The position numbers and the translations under genes were made by a program. A stretch of DNA of 64,000 bases from Pseudomonas lactis. GTDB lineage: Bacteria > Pseudomonadota > Gammaproteobacteria > Pseudomonadales > Pseudomonadaceae. Location: NCBI RefSeq assembly GCF_001439845.1, contig NZ_JYLO01000005.1:124001-188000 (forward strand), given 5' to 3'. The notes beneath the pieces are model-generated. The model had not been told where the DNA came from, did no database searches, and was given only the letters and a program-made list of their open reading frames with translations. This document shows positions 1 to 9,074 of the stretch, piece after piece; position 1 is the first letter of the stretch, and the number at the start of each line of letters is the position of its first letter.

Positions 1-218
1 GTGAAATCCTGGCGGCTGATGTTATAGGCCGTGCCCATCTGGCTCTGCATCCAGTCGGCTGCCCCGGCAAAATTGGCCGTGCCGCGATAACGGCCAGGGT
101 AATCGTTGATCAGCTTTTCCAGGGTGGTGTTGGCGTGCTGGCCGTAATCGTACGCCTGGCTATGGGTGGGCAACAGGGCACCGGCAACGCTGATGGCGAG
201 GGCTAGAGGCTTTATCAC
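1..218 (-). CDS. secreted peptidase-like protein, N-terminal fragment (window edge)
   Basis: Only the first 72 codons lie in the window; the gene runs off the left edge. The start is a GTG at 218-216 with a good AAGGAAG ribosome site seven bases upstream. Residues 1-22 form a short signal peptide (basic start, hydrophobic core, ending near HSQA). The following mature start, with AYDYGQHANTTLEKLIND and then YPGRYRGTANF, resembles the N-terminal region of pseudomonad M28/M20-type zinc aminopeptidases. No metal ligands are in view, so the family call is an inference. The presence of a secreted protein is well supported; its function is not. Confidence 0.55.
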   Translation of the reverse strand, partial: MIKPLALAISVAGALLPTHSQAYDYGQHANTTLEKLINDYPGRYRGTANFAGAADWMQSQMGTAYNISRQDF

Positions 219-460
219 AAGGTCTTCCTTGAGGTGAGGGGGACGTTCAAGCCCAGACCCTTTGCACAATGCGCGCCTCATTCCCTGGGCGGCTGCAAAT
301 TGGCGCATTGTTAAACGCGTGGGTCGCGTGGCTGTAATTTGTAACGGATTGGATACCAGGCGGGGCAGGGGATGCCGTGACAGAGCGCACGGTTTTGGCG
401 AGGAGTGCTGCGAAAAGTAGCGTTTTTGTTACATCGCTTTAGAGCCGAGCGCTAACACAT
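219..460. other. intergenic region upstream of the peptidase-like gene
   Basis: The whole 219-551 stretch has no gene. This part should hold the promoter of the leftward peptidase-like gene. I see no long ORF, tRNA or clear operator in it. The remainder, 461-551, is filled by a REP doublet listed separately and by the tail of rpiA. Confidence 0.5.
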
Positions 461-548
461 GTGGGAGCTGGCTTGCCTGCGATGGCATCGCCTCGGTATC
501 CATTGATACACCGAGTCGTCTGCATCGCGGGCAAGCCCGGCTCCCACA
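461..548. repeat. REP doublet (inverted pair)
   Basis: Left arm GTGGGAGCTGGCTTGCCTGC starts at 461; the right arm is its near inverted copy (GCGGGCAAGCCCGGCTCCCAC), separated by a variable loop. This two-arm layout is that of the REPIN-type elements of fluorescent pseudomonads. It sits just past the rpiA stop codon. Confidence 0.85.
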
Positions 549-551
549 GGG

Positions 552-1223
552 TCAGGCTTTGAGGGTTTTCACGCCTTCCGGGGTACCCAGCAGCAATACA
601 TCCGCCGGGCGCGCGGCGAACAGGCCGTTGGTGACCACGCCCACAATGGCGTTGATCTGCGTCTCCAGTTCCACCGGGTTGGTGATCTGCATATTGAACA
701 CGTCGAGGATGATGTTGCCGTTATCGGTCAACACGCCTTCGCGGTACACCGGGTCGCCGCCCAGTTTCACCAGCTCGCGGGCCACGTGGCTGCGGGCCAT
801 GGGGATGACTTCCACCGGCAGTGGGAACGTGCCCAGCACGGGGACCAGCTTGCTCGCGTCGGCGATGCAAATGAAGGTCTTGGCCACGGCCGCGACAATC
901 TTCTCGCGGGTCAGGGCCGCGCCGCCGCCTTTGATCAGGTTCAGGTGTTCGTCGCTTTCATCGGCGCCGTCGACGTAGAACTCCAGGTCGCTCACGGTGT
1001 TGAGCTCGTACACCGGAATGCCATGGCCCTTGAGGCGGGCAGCGGTGGCTTCGGAACTGGCCACGGCGCCGTCGAACGCGCCCTTGTGCTGGGCCAGTGC
1101 GTCGATAAAGCAGTTGGCGGTGGAACCGGTGCCGACACCGACGATGCTCTTGTCGTCGAGTTTAGGAAGGATTAAATCGACAGCGGCCTGGGCCACTGCC
1201 TGTTTGAGTTGATCCTGGGTCAT
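552..1223 (-). CDS. rpiA: ribose-5-phosphate isomerase A
   Basis: Cytosolic enzyme of the non-oxidative pentose phosphate pathway that interconverts ribose-5-phosphate and ribulose-5-phosphate. The 223 aa length is normal for RpiA. Visible signatures are the phosphate-binding GVGTGSTA near residues 28-35, the YVDGADESD motif, and the [14 protein letters not shown] motif that carries the catalytic region. It is transcribed divergently from ilvA, with 138 bp between the starts, the same arrangement as PA0330/PA0331 in P. aeruginosa. A REP doublet follows the stop codon. Confidence 0.97.
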   Translation of the reverse strand: MTQDQLKQAVAQAAVDLILPKLDDKSIVGVGTGSTANCFIDALAQHKGAFDGAVASSEATAARLKGHGIPVYELNTVSDLEFYVDGADESDEHLNLIKGGGAALTREKIVAAVAKTFICIADASKLVPVLGTFPLPVEVIPMARSHVARELVKLGGDPVYREGVLTDNGNIILDVFNMQITNPVELETQINAIVGVVTNGLFAARPADVLLLGTPEGVKTLKA

Positions 1224-1361
1224 GCGGGCTCCGGAACGGGCGGGGAATTAACGAGGGCGGCGAGTATAACCCAACAAAACCTCGGGATTCGTGTGGTCGC
1301 CCGGCCAAACGCTGGGTTAGACTCCTTGGCCCTGCCCAACCCGTGAAGTAGATGCCTGCCG

Positions 1362-2876
1362 ATGCTTGAACACTACGTCAAAAAAATCCTCACCTCGCGC
1401 GTTTACGACATCGCCGTGGAAACCCCCTTGCAGACTGCCCGCCAGCTCTCCGAGCGGCTGGGTAACAAAATTTGGCTCAAGCGCGAAGACTTGCAGCCGG
1501 TGTTCTCGTTCAAGATTCGCGGCGCCTACAACAAGCTGACCCAGCTCAGTGCCGAAGAACGTGCACGCGGCGTCGTCACCGCGTCGGCCGGCAACCATGC
1601 CCAGGGCCTGGCCCTGGCGGCCAAGGTGCTGGGGGTGAAAGCCACCATCGTGATGCCCAAAACCACCCCGGAGATCAAGGTCGAAGGCGTGCGTTCCCGT
1701 GGTGGCAAAGTGGTGTTGCACGGTGATTCCTTCCCGGAAGCCCTGGCCTACTCGCTCAAGCTGGTCGACGAAAAAGGCTACGTGTACATCCACCCCTACG
1801 ATGATCCGCATACCATTGCCGGGCAGGGCACCGTGGCGATGGAGATCCTGCGCCAGCACCCAGGGCCGCTGGACGCGATTTTCGTACCGGTGGGCGGCGG
1901 CGGCCTGATCGCCGGGATTGCGGCGTATGTGAAATACCTGCGCCCGGAAATCAAGATCATCGGCGTGGAGCCGGACGACTCCAACTGCCTGCAAGCCGCC
2001 ATGGCGGCGGGCGAGCGCGTGGTTTTGCCGACTGTGGGAATCTTCGCCGATGGCGTGGCGGTGGCGCAGATCGGCCAGCATACCTTCGACATCTGCAAAG
2101 ACTATGTGGACGAAGTGATCACCGTCAGCACCGATGAAATCTGTGCGGCGATCAAGGACATCTACGATGACACCCGCTCCATCACCGAACCGGCCGGTGC
2201 GCTGGGTGTGGCCGGGATCAAAAAGTACGTCGAGACCCGTGGCGTCAGCGGCCAGAGCTTTGTCGCCATCGACTCGGGTGCTAACGTCAACTTCGACCGT
2301 TTGCGCCATGTGGCCGAGCGCGCCGAGTTGGGTGAAGGTCGTGAGGCCATCATCGCCGTGACCATCCCCGAGCGGCCGGGCAGCTTCAAGGCCTTCTGCG
2401 AAGCGGTGGGCAAGCGCCAGATCACCGAATTCAATTACCGCTACCACTCCGGCAGCGAAGCGCACATCTTCGTCGGCGTGCAGACCCACCCGGAGAACGA
2501 CCCGCGCAGCGCGTTGGTGGCCAGCCTGACCAGCCAGGGTTTCCCGGTGCTGGACCTCACCGAGAACGAACTGGCCAAGTTGCACATCCGCCATATGGTC
2601 GGTGGGCATGCGGCCAAAGTCAGCGACGAGTTGGTGTTTCGCTTCGAATTTCCGGAGCGACCGGGGGCGTTGTTCAACTTTCTCCACAAGCTCGGCGGGC
2701 GCTGGAACATCTCGATGTTCCACTACCGCAACCACGGCGCGGCTGACGGCCGAGTGGTGGCGGGCTTGCAAGTGCCGGCGGACGAGCGCCACCTGGTGCC
2801 TGCCGCGTTGGCGCAAATCGGTTACCCGTACTGGGATGAAAGCGAAAACCCGGCTTACCAGCTGTTCCTCGGTTGA
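1362..2876 (+). CDS. ilvA: threonine ammonia-lyase, biosynthetic (threonine deaminase)
   Basis: PLP enzyme that deaminates threonine to 2-oxobutanoate, the first committed step of isoleucine synthesis. The 504 aa length fits the allosteric, biosynthetic form. PLP lysine is K51 in SFKIRGAYNKL; SAGNHAQGLA binds the substrate carboxylate and VGGGGLIAG the PLP phosphate. Residues from about 330 to the end are two ACT-like regulatory domains (EAIIAVTIPERPGSFK and LVFRFEFPERPGALF), which in this family mediate isoleucine inhibition and valine activation. A small DUF2269 gene follows after 40 bp. Confidence 0.97.
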   Translation: MLEHYVKKILTSRVYDIAVETPLQTARQLSERLGNKIWLKREDLQPVFSFKIRGAYNKLTQLSAEERARGVVTASAGNHAQGLALAAKVLGVKATIVMPKTTPEIKVEGVRSRGGKVVLHGDSFPEALAYSLKLVDEKGYVYIHPYDDPHTIAGQGTVAMEILRQHPGPLDAIFVPVGGGGLIAGIAAYVKYLRPEIKIIGVEPDDSNCLQAAMAAGERVVLPTVGIFADGVAVAQIGQHTFDICKDYVDEVITVSTDEICAAIKDIYDDTRSITEPAGALGVAGIKKYVETRGVSGQSFVAIDSGANVNFDRLRHVAERAELGEGREAIIAVTIPERPGSFKAFCEAVGKRQITEFNYRYHSGSEAHIFVGVQTHPENDPRSALVASLTSQGFPVLDLTENELAKLHIRHMVGGHAAKVSDELVFRFEFPERPGALFNFLHKLGGRWNISMFHYRNHGAADGRVVAGLQVPADERHLVPAALAQIGYPYWDESENPAYQLFLG

Positions 2877-2916
2877 GCGACTACGCTGACTGAGCGGCCT
2901 AAAAGGAATAGAGACC

Positions 2917-3330
2917 ATGGAAACGCTGACCACCCTCAAGGTGATCCACATCACCGCCACCGTATTGCTGCTGCTCAGCGGCCTGGGCCTGGCTGTATTG
3001 GCGTGGCGTAAACGCAGCGCCGGCCCGTCTGCGACCGTGCAACGCCCCTGGGCATTTATATGGCTGCTGATGGGGATATGCCTGGTGAGCATGCCGTTCA
3101 CCGGCTGGTGGCTGGTGCACCTGCTCGGCTGGCCATTGGGGCAAACCTGGATCTTGGGCTCCAGCATCCTCTACACCGTGGCGGCGCTGGCCTGGTTCTG
3201 GCTGGTGGCGCGGCTCAATCGGCTGCGCAAGGGCGAGGGCGGGAGCCTGAATTTCACCCTGGTGCTGGCGGTGGTCAGCCTGGTGGGGTTTGTGGCGATT
3301 GCAGGGCTCATGGGCGCCAAGCCGGTTTGA
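2917..3330 (+). CDS. DUF2269-type integral membrane protein
   Basis: 137 aa protein with four predicted membrane segments: near residues 8-26, 44-66, 79-97 and 113-133. The first carries a KVIHITATVLLLLSG stretch typical of DUF2269 proteins. The ATG at 2917 is preceded by AAAGGAATAG. It probably shares a transcript with ilvA. Function is not established for the family, and nothing here links it to isoleucine synthesis except position. Confidence 0.8.
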   Translation: METLTTLKVIHITATVLLLLSGLGLAVLAWRKRSAGPSATVQRPWAFIWLLMGICLVSMPFTGWWLVHLLGWPLGQTWILGSSILYTVAALAWFWLVARLNRLRKGEGGSLNFTLVLAVVSLVGFVAIAGLMGAKPV

Positions 3331-3344
3331 AACCGCGTCGCCTT

Positions 3345-3429
3345 TATCGCAGGCAAGCCAGCTCCCACATTTGACCGAGTTCCAACATGAGAACAGGGTC
3401 AAAATGTGGGAGCTGGCTTGCCTGCGATA
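3345..3429. repeat. REP doublet
   Basis: Inverted pair: ATCGCAGGCAAGCCAGCTCC at the left and its reverse complement at the right, around a loop of about 35 bp. It fills the space between the convergent DUF2269 gene and the HAD phosphatase gene and ends a few bases before the latter's stop codon. Confidence 0.9.
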
Positions 3430-3435
3430 GCATTC

Positions 3436-4092
3436 TCAGCTGCGCAGCGTAATCACCGGCCAGCCACGCTTTTCAGCCTCAGCGCGCAAATTCGGATCCG
3501 GATCCACTGCCACCGGGTGAGTCACCTGCTCCAACAACGGCAAATCATTCATCGAATCGCTGTAGAAGTAGCTGTCTTCCAGGCTATAACCGGTTTCTTC
3601 CAACCAACGGTTCAAACGCGTCACCTTGCCCTCGCGAAAGCACGGCACATCAGTGCTGCGCCCGGTATAGCGGCCGTCCACCATTTCGCACTCGGTGGCG
3701 ATCAAGGTCTCGACGCCCAGGCGTGCGGCAATCGGCGCGGTGACGAAGCGGTTGGTGGCGGTGATGATCACCAGCTTGTCACCGGCGGCGCGGTGCTTGG
3801 CCAGCAGCTCGACGGCCTTGGGGAGCATGATGGGCTCGATGCAGTCGCGCATGTAGTCGTTGTGCCACGCGTCCAGCTGGGCCATCTCGGTGCGGCCGAG
3901 GATTTCCAGGCAGAAGTTCAAGTAGGCGGCGTTATCCAGCGTGCCGGCCAGGTAGTCCTGGTAGAACTCATCGTTGCGGGCCTTGTAGGCCACCGGGTCG
4001 AGAAAACCGCGTTCACACAGGTAATCGCCCCAGGCGTGATCGCTGTCACCGCCCAGAAGGGTATTGTCCAAGTCGAATAAGGCCAGGCGCAT
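3436..4092 (-). CDS. HAD-superfamily phosphatase (subclass IB, SerB-like)
   Basis: 218 aa cytosolic phosphohydrolase. The N-terminal catalytic motif is DLDNT, with D7 as the predicted nucleophile and D9 as general acid/base. Motif II is ITATN ([11 protein letters not shown], near residue 110) and motif III/IV is [14 protein letters not shown] near 175-190. The length and the helical cap between motifs I and II fit the HAD-IB group that contains phosphoserine phosphatase. The natural substrate cannot be read from the sequence. It is divergent from rppH, as PA0335 is from PA0336. Confidence 0.85.
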   Translation of the reverse strand: MRLALFDLDNTLLGGDSDHAWGDYLCERGFLDPVAYKARNDEFYQDYLAGTLDNAAYLNFCLEILGRTEMAQLDAWHNDYMRDCIEPIMLPKAVELLAKHRAAGDKLVIITATNRFVTAPIAARLGVETLIATECEMVDGRYTGRSTDVPCFREGKVTRLNRWLEETGYSLEDSYFYSDSMNDLPLLEQVTHPVAVDPDPNLRAEAEKRGWPVITLRS

Positions 4093-4235
4093 TGCAGTTA
4101 CTCGCTGAAAAGTCTGTAAAAAGGCGTCCAGAATACGGTCTTTTCACAAGAGTGCACATAAGGTAAGAAGCCTCGTTGCCGCTGGAACAACCTTTGTGGA
4201 ACAATGCGGCGATATGCGTTTGCGAGGTTGTTGCC

Positions 4236-4715
4236 GTGATCGACCCCGATGGTTTCCGTCCTAATGTCGGCATTATTCTGACGAATGATGCCGGACAGGT
4301 GCTATGGGCTCGCCGAATCAACCAAGATGCCTGGCAGTTTCCTCAAGGTGGAATCAACCCCGACGAAACCCCTGAAGACGCCTTGTACCGTGAGTTGAAC
4401 GAAGAAGTCGGCCTTGAGCGCGAAGATGTGCAAATTCTGGCCTGTACCCGTGGCTGGTTGCGCTATCGTTTGCCGCAACGCCTGGTGCGTACCCACAGCC
4501 AACCGCTGTGCATCGGCCAGAAGCAGAAATGGTTTCTTTTGCGCCTGATCTCCAACGAGCAGCGGGTGCGGATGGATTTGACCGGTAAACCGGAGTTCGA
4601 TGGCTGGCGCTGGGTCAGCTATTGGTATCCGTTGGGCCAGGTGGTGACATTCAAGCGCGAGGTTTATCGTCGCGCTCTCAAAGAGCTTGCCCCGCGCCTT
4701 TTAGCGCGCGACTGA
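4236..4715 (+). CDS. rppH: RNA pyrophosphohydrolase
   Basis: Nudix hydrolase that removes pyrophosphate from 5'-triphosphorylated mRNA and so triggers RNase E decay. I chose the GTG at 4236, giving 159 aa and the conserved RppH start [14 protein letters not shown]; an upstream in-frame ATG would add 20 residues the family lacks. The Nudix box spans residues 38-60 (G38, E44, R52-E53, E56-E57, G59), preceded by the family motif QFPQGG. ptsP starts 22 bp downstream, so the two are likely co-transcribed. Confidence 0.95.
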   Translation: MIDPDGFRPNVGIILTNDAGQVLWARRINQDAWQFPQGGINPDETPEDALYRELNEEVGLEREDVQILACTRGWLRYRLPQRLVRTHSQPLCIGQKQKWFLLRLISNEQRVRMDLTGKPEFDGWRWVSYWYPLGQVVTFKREVYRRALKELAPRLLARD

Positions 4716-4737
4716 CGACGGAGTTCGACCCCGAGCC

Positions 4738-7017
4738 ATGCTCAATACGCTGCGCAAGATCGTCCAGGAAGTTAACTCCGCCAAGGATCTCAAGGCGGCG
4801 TTGGGGATTATTGTGTTGCGCGTCAAGGAAGCCATGGGCAGCCAGGTCTGCTCGGTTTACCTGCTGGACCCCGAGACCAACCGTTTTGTGCTGATGGCCA
4901 CGGAGGGCTTGAACAAGCGCTCCATCGGCAAGGTCAGCATGGCGCCCAATGAAGGTCTGGTGGGCCTGGTGGGGACGCGTGAAGAACCCCTGAACCTCGA
5001 AAACGCGGCCGATCACCCGCGTTATCGCTACTTTGCCGAAACCGGCGAAGAGCGCTACGCCTCGTTCCTTGGCGCACCGATCATTCACCACCGCCGCGTT
5101 GTCGGCGTGTTGGTCATCCAGCAAAAAGAGCGTCGCCAGTTCGACGAAGGCGAAGAAGCCTTCCTGGTGACCATGAGCGCGCAACTGGCCGGGGTTATTG
5201 CCCACGCCGAAGCGACCGGCTCGATTCGCGGCCTGGGACGCCAGGGCAAGGGTATCCAGGAAGCCAAGTTTGTCGGTGTCCCGGGTTCGCCAGGCGCTGC
5301 GGTGGGTACCGCGGTGGTCATGCTGCCGCCCGCCGACCTCGATGTGGTGCCGGACAAGAGCGTCAGTGACATCGACGCCGAGATCAAACTGTTCAAGACC
5401 GCCCTCGAAGGCGTGCGCGCCGACATGCGCAACCTGTCGACCAAGCTGGCGACCCAGCTGCGCCCCGAAGAGCGTGCGCTGTTCGACGTGTACCAGATGA
5501 TGCTCGACGACGCGTCCCTGGGTAACGAAGTCAAGACCGTGATCAAGACCGGCCAGTGGGCCCAGGGCGCGTTGCGCCAGGTGGTCACCGATCACGTCAA
5601 CCGTTTCGAAATGATGGACGACGCCTACCTGCGCGAGCGGGCGTCGGATGTGCGCGACCTGGGTCGCCGTCTGTTGGCGTACTTGCAGGAAGACCGCAGC
5701 ACCAACATGGTCTTCCCCGATAACACCATTTTAGTCAGTGAAGAATTGACCGCCACCCAGCTTGGCGAAGTGCCTGAAGGCAAGCTGGTGGGCCTGGTGT
5801 CGGTATTGGGTTCGGGTAACTCCCACGTGGCGATCCTGGCCCGGGCCATGGGTATCCCGACGGTGATGGGCCTGGTAGACCTGCCGTATTCCAAGGTCGA
5901 TGGCATCGACATGATCGTCGACGGGCATCGCGGCGAGGTGTTCACCAACCCCAGCGACGTGCTGCGCAAGCAATACGCCGAGGTGGTGGAAGAAGAGAAG
6001 CAACTGGCCCAGGGCCTGGATTCGTTGCGCGAGCTGCCGTGTGTGACCCCCGATGGCCACCGCGTACCGCTGCTGGTCAACACCGGCCTGCTGGCGGATG
6101 TAGCCCGTGCGCAGCAACGCGGTGCCGAAGGGGTGGGGCTGTACCGCACCGAAGTGCCGTTCATGATCAACCAGCGTTTCCCGAGCGAGAAGGAGCAGCT
6201 GGCGATTTATCGCGAGCAACTGCAAGCCTTCCACCCGTTACCGGTGACGATGCGCAGCCTGGATATTGGCGGCGACAAGTCACTGTCCTATTTCCCGATC
6301 AAGGAAGACAACCCCTTCCTTGGCTGGCGTGGCATCCGCGTTACCCTCGACCATCCCGAAATCTTCCTCGTCCAGACCCGCGCCATGCTCAAGGCCAGCG
6401 AGGGCTTGAACAACCTGCGCATCCTGCTGCCGATGATCTCCGGCACCCATGAACTGGAAGAAGCCCTGCACCTGATCCACCGTGCCTGGGGCGAAGTGCG
6501 CGACGAAGGCGCCGATGTGCCGATGCCGCCGATTGGGGTGATGATCGAAATCCCGGCGGCGGTGTACCAGGCCAAGGAACTGGCGCGGCAGGTGGACTTC
6601 CTGTCGGTGGGCTCCAACGACCTGACCCAGTACCTGCTGGCCGTGGACCGTAACAACCCACGGGTGGCCGACCTCTACGACTACCTGCACCCAGCGGTGC
6701 TGCAAGCGCTGCAACACGTGGTGCGCGACGCCCATGCCGAAGGCAAACCGGTGAGTATCTGCGGCGAAATGGCCGGCGACCCCGCGGCGGCGGTGCTGTT
6801 GATGGCGATGGGTTTTGACAGCCTGTCGATGAACGCCACCAACTTGCCGAAAGTGAAGTGGATGCTGCGCCAGGTGGAGTTGAGCAGGGCCAAGGATTTG
6901 CTCGCCGAGTTGATGACCATCGACAACCCGCAAGTTATCCACAGCTCGCTGCAACTGGCGTTGAAGAACCTGGGGTTGACCCGGATGATCAACCCGGCCT
7001 CGGCCAAAACCCTGTAG
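4738..7017 (+). CDS. ptsP: phosphoenolpyruvate-protein phosphotransferase PtsP (EI-Ntr)
   Basis: First enzyme of the nitrogen-related phosphotransferase system; it autophosphorylates from PEP and passes phosphate to NPr. Domains in order: a GAF sensory domain (about residues 1-155), the PEP-utilising N-terminal helical region (about 175-310), the swivelling domain with the phospho-histidine H363 in GSGNSHVAILARAMG, and a C-terminal PEP-binding barrel with SLDIGGDKS, SVGSNDLTQY and the catalytic cysteine in SICGEMAGDP. At 759 aa it is full length. In the family the GAF domain senses glutamine. It follows rppH. Confidence 0.96.
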   Translation: MLNTLRKIVQEVNSAKDLKAALGIIVLRVKEAMGSQVCSVYLLDPETNRFVLMATEGLNKRSIGKVSMAPNEGLVGLVGTREEPLNLENAADHPRYRYFAETGEERYASFLGAPIIHHRRVVGVLVIQQKERRQFDEGEEAFLVTMSAQLAGVIAHAEATGSIRGLGRQGKGIQEAKFVGVPGSPGAAVGTAVVMLPPADLDVVPDKSVSDIDAEIKLFKTALEGVRADMRNLSTKLATQLRPEERALFDVYQMMLDDASLGNEVKTVIKTGQWAQGALRQVVTDHVNRFEMMDDAYLRERASDVRDLGRRLLAYLQEDRSTNMVFPDNTILVSEELTATQLGEVPEGKLVGLVSVLGSGNSHVAILARAMGIPTVMGLVDLPYSKVDGIDMIVDGHRGEVFTNPSDVLRKQYAEVVEEEKQLAQGLDSLRELPCVTPDGHRVPLLVNTGLLADVARAQQRGAEGVGLYRTEVPFMINQRFPSEKEQLAIYREQLQAFHPLPVTMRSLDIGGDKSLSYFPIKEDNPFLGWRGIRVTLDHPEIFLVQTRAMLKASEGLNNLRILLPMISGTHELEEALHLIHRAWGEVRDEGADVPMPPIGVMIEIPAAVYQAKELARQVDFLSVGSNDLTQYLLAVDRNNPRVADLYDYLHPAVLQALQHVVRDAHAEGKPVSICGEMAGDPAAAVLLMAMGFDSLSMNATNLPKVKWMLRQVELSRAKDLLAELMTIDNPQVIHSSLQLALKNLGLTRMINPASAKTL

Positions 7018-7028
7018 GAGCGAGCTTC
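7014..7028. repeat. truncated REP half-site
   Basis: TGTAGGAGCGAGCTT matches one arm of the GGAGCGAGCTTGCTCGCG-type REP seen complete at 47229-47331, but stops there and runs into a different palindromic element. It overlaps the ptsP stop codon (TAG at 7015-7017). Confidence 0.6.
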
Positions 7029-7033
7029 TAGCA

Positions 7034-7145
7034 GATCGTTCCCGCGCTCTGCGTGGGAAGGCAGCCCTGGACGCTCCGCGTCGGCTTTTAGAGCGTGACG
7101 CAGAGCGTCACAAGAGGCGTTTCCACGCAGAGCGTGGGAACGATC
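7034..7145. repeat. GATCGTTCCC palindromic element, copy 1
   Basis: About 110 bp bounded by GATCGTTCCC and its complement GGGAACGATC. Inside are nested inverted pairs around ACGCTCCGCGTC and GTGACGCAGAGCGTCAC, so the whole can fold into a long cruciform. Two further copies lie at 13732 and 17764. It is non-coding and looks like a small non-autonomous (MITE-like) repeat. Confidence 0.75.
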
Positions 7146-7163
7146 AAAGACCGAGGCGCCTTC

Positions 7164-7229
7164 ATCGCAGGCAAGCCAGCTCCCACCTGTGGAATGCATT
7201 CACCTGTGGGAGCTGGCTTGCCTGCGATA
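7164..7229. repeat. REP doublet
   Basis: Inverted pair of ATCGCAGGCAAGCCAGCTCC with a short loop of about 20 bp, directly after the palindromic element and upstream of the stop codon of the leftward NRDE gene. Confidence 0.9.
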
Positions 7230-7247
7230 GCGGTGGTCCAAGCAGCG

Positions 7248-7994
7248 CTAAAACATCAGGTCCACCTCACCCAGCCGCCCCCCGTGCGGGCCAAAGCTGC
7301 GCTCCAGCATCCGCCGCGTCCCATCGGCATTCACAATCAGCGCCGTGCTCGCCCGTGTCCCGTAACTGGGGCTGGCGATAAACACGCTCGACAGCAGGCT
7401 TTCAGTCGCCAGGCCTACGCCGGTGTCCGGCAGCTCGGCAAACGGCGCGGTCTGCGGGTCGCTCAGAATCTCCAATAGGGCCTCCGGCTCGGGGTTCTCC
7501 AGCACTGCGCTGAACGCCGCCTTGGCCTTTAGCAACTTCGGCCAGGGCGTATCCAGCCCGGCATTGGATAACCCGTACACCCCAGCCTTCAGCAACGTCG
7601 GCTCGGTGTCATTGGCGTTGTAGTGCCACAGCTCATCCCGCGTGCCCACCAGCAGGTTAAACCCGGCATATTCAATCGAGCGGCCATTCACATCGGCCAA
7701 ATAATCATCAATCGGCAGCGAACCAATGAGAAACCGCGCGACCAGCTCGCCACGAGACTTGCGTGCCGGTGGCTGGTGCGGGTCGCGGATGTTGGTCAAG
7801 GCGGCAAAGCGCCCATCCGCGTTCACCCCCAGCCAGGTGCCCCCGGCCTCCTGATCGCGACCGGCATAGACCTGGGGCGCATCCGCCCACTGGGCCAGCG
7901 GCAGGCTGGGGCGGGCGTAGAACTCATCGCGGTTGGCCGCGACGATCAGTGGCTGGGCATGGCCCGGTCGCCAGGCGAAAACAATCAGGCACAT
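7248..7994 (-). CDS. NRDE (TANGO2-like) family protein
   Basis: 248 aa when started at the ATG at 7994, which gives the conserved family N-terminus MCLIVFAWRPGHAQPLIVAANRDEF split around the invariant C2 and the NRDE motif, and is preceded by AAGGGG. An upstream ATG would add a non-conserved 32-residue extension. The later motif GTWLGVNADGRFAALTN is also diagnostic. The family resembles Ntn-hydrolases; the human homologue TANGO2 is linked to heme/lipid metabolism, but no bacterial activity can be assigned from sequence. Confidence 0.88.
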   Translation of the reverse strand: MCLIVFAWRPGHAQPLIVAANRDEFYARPSLPLAQWADAPQVYAGRDQEAGGTWLGVNADGRFAALTNIRDPHQPPARKSRGELVARFLIGSLPIDDYLADVNGRSIEYAGFNLLVGTRDELWHYNANDTEPTLLKAGVYGLSNAGLDTPWPKLLKAKAAFSAVLENPEPEALLEILSDPQTAPFAELPDTGVGLATESLLSSVFIASPSYGTRASTALIVNADGTRRMLERSFGPHGGRLGEVDLMF

Positions 7995-8210
7995 CGGGTG
8001 ACCCCTTTTGTGTTTTTGCCACTCTACCCACAGACGCGCAGGTGTTCCATCGTCTCGAAGTTGGGCCGCGCACCTCTGATCCGTTAACATGCCGGGCTGT
8101 TTGGTGTGTATGTGAACTTCTTAATTTGATCTCGCAGCTGTAACGCAGGCTTAATCGCACATCGGCATGGTCCGGTGCGTCATGACTAAATGTTTTAACG
8201 AGGAGTCGCA

Positions 8211-9023
8211 ATGCTGCCTTACCCGCAGATCGACCCGGTGGCCCTGGCCATCGGTCCGCTGAAAATCCATTGGTACGGGTTGATGTACCTGATCGGCATC
8301 GGCGGTGCCTGGCTGCTGGCTTCCCGGCGCCTGAATCGTTTCGACCCGACCTGGACCAAGGAAAAGCTCTCCGACATGGTGTTCTGGATGTCGATGGGCG
8401 TGATCGTCGGCGGGCGCCTGGGGTACGTGCTGTTCTACGATCTGTCTGCGTATCTCGCCAACCCGACCCTGATCTTCGAAGTGTGGAAGGGCGGCATGGC
8501 GTTCCACGGCGGGTTTATCGGCGTGATGATCGCCGCCTGGTGGTTTGGCCGGCGCAATGGCAAGTCGTTCTTCCAGCTGATGGACTTCGTCGCCCCCTTC
8601 GTGCCGATTGGCCTGGGCGCCGGGCGCATTGGTAACTTTATCAACGCCGAGCTGTGGGGCAAGCCGACCGACGTGCCGTGGGCGATGGTGTTCCCGGCGT
8701 TCAGCGACCCGGCGCAACTGCCGCGCCACCCGTCGCAGCTGTACCAGTTTGCGTTGGAAGGTGTGGCACTGTTCCTTATTCTCTACATCTTCTCGCGCAA
8801 GCCGCGCCCAACCATGGCCGTGTCGGGCATGTTCGCGCTGTTCTACGGGATTTTCCGCTTCATCGTCGAATTCGTACGGGTACCGGATGCGCAGTTGGGC
8901 TACCTGGCATGGGGCTGGCTGACCATGGGTCAGGTGCTTAGCCTGCCGATGATCCTGGCGGGCCTGGGCATGCTGTGGTGGGCGTACAATCGCCCGCAGC
9001 CGCTGAAGAACGCCGCGCTTTAA
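8211..9023 (+). CDS. lgt: prolipoprotein diacylglyceryl transferase
   Basis: Inner-membrane enzyme that moves a diacylglyceryl group from phosphatidylglycerol to the lipobox cysteine of prolipoproteins, the first step of lipoprotein maturation. At 270 aa with about seven membrane segments it has normal size. Family motifs are visible: [19 protein letters not shown], the Lgt signature around [13 protein letters not shown], and HPSQLYQ. The ATG at 8211 follows a GAGGAG ribosome site. thyA follows after 51 bp, the conserved lgt-thyA pairing. Confidence 0.97.
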   Translation: MLPYPQIDPVALAIGPLKIHWYGLMYLIGIGGAWLLASRRLNRFDPTWTKEKLSDMVFWMSMGVIVGGRLGYVLFYDLSAYLANPTLIFEVWKGGMAFHGGFIGVMIAAWWFGRRNGKSFFQLMDFVAPFVPIGLGAGRIGNFINAELWGKPTDVPWAMVFPAFSDPAQLPRHPSQLYQFALEGVALFLILYIFSRKPRPTMAVSGMFALFYGIFRFIVEFVRVPDAQLGYLAWGWLTMGQVLSLPMILAGLGMLWWAYNRPQPLKNAAL

Positions 9024-9074
9024 ATTCGAATGCCGAGACCAGGAGGTCTTGGCTTCAACGATACGGGTAAAAAC

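Noticed and set aside
461..548. CRISPR-like repeat spacing of the REP doublets
   Set aside because: The repeats are scattered singly as inverted pairs, not tandem direct repeats with spacers, and no cas genes are present.
1317..3167. 616-codon open frame on the minus strand across ilvA
   Set aside because: It is the antisense shadow of ilvA; composition reflects high third-position GC and there is no recognisable domain.
9030..9074. Upstream extension of thyA
   Set aside because: Fifteen extra residues are not conserved and the ATG at 9075 begins the family's normal N-terminus.
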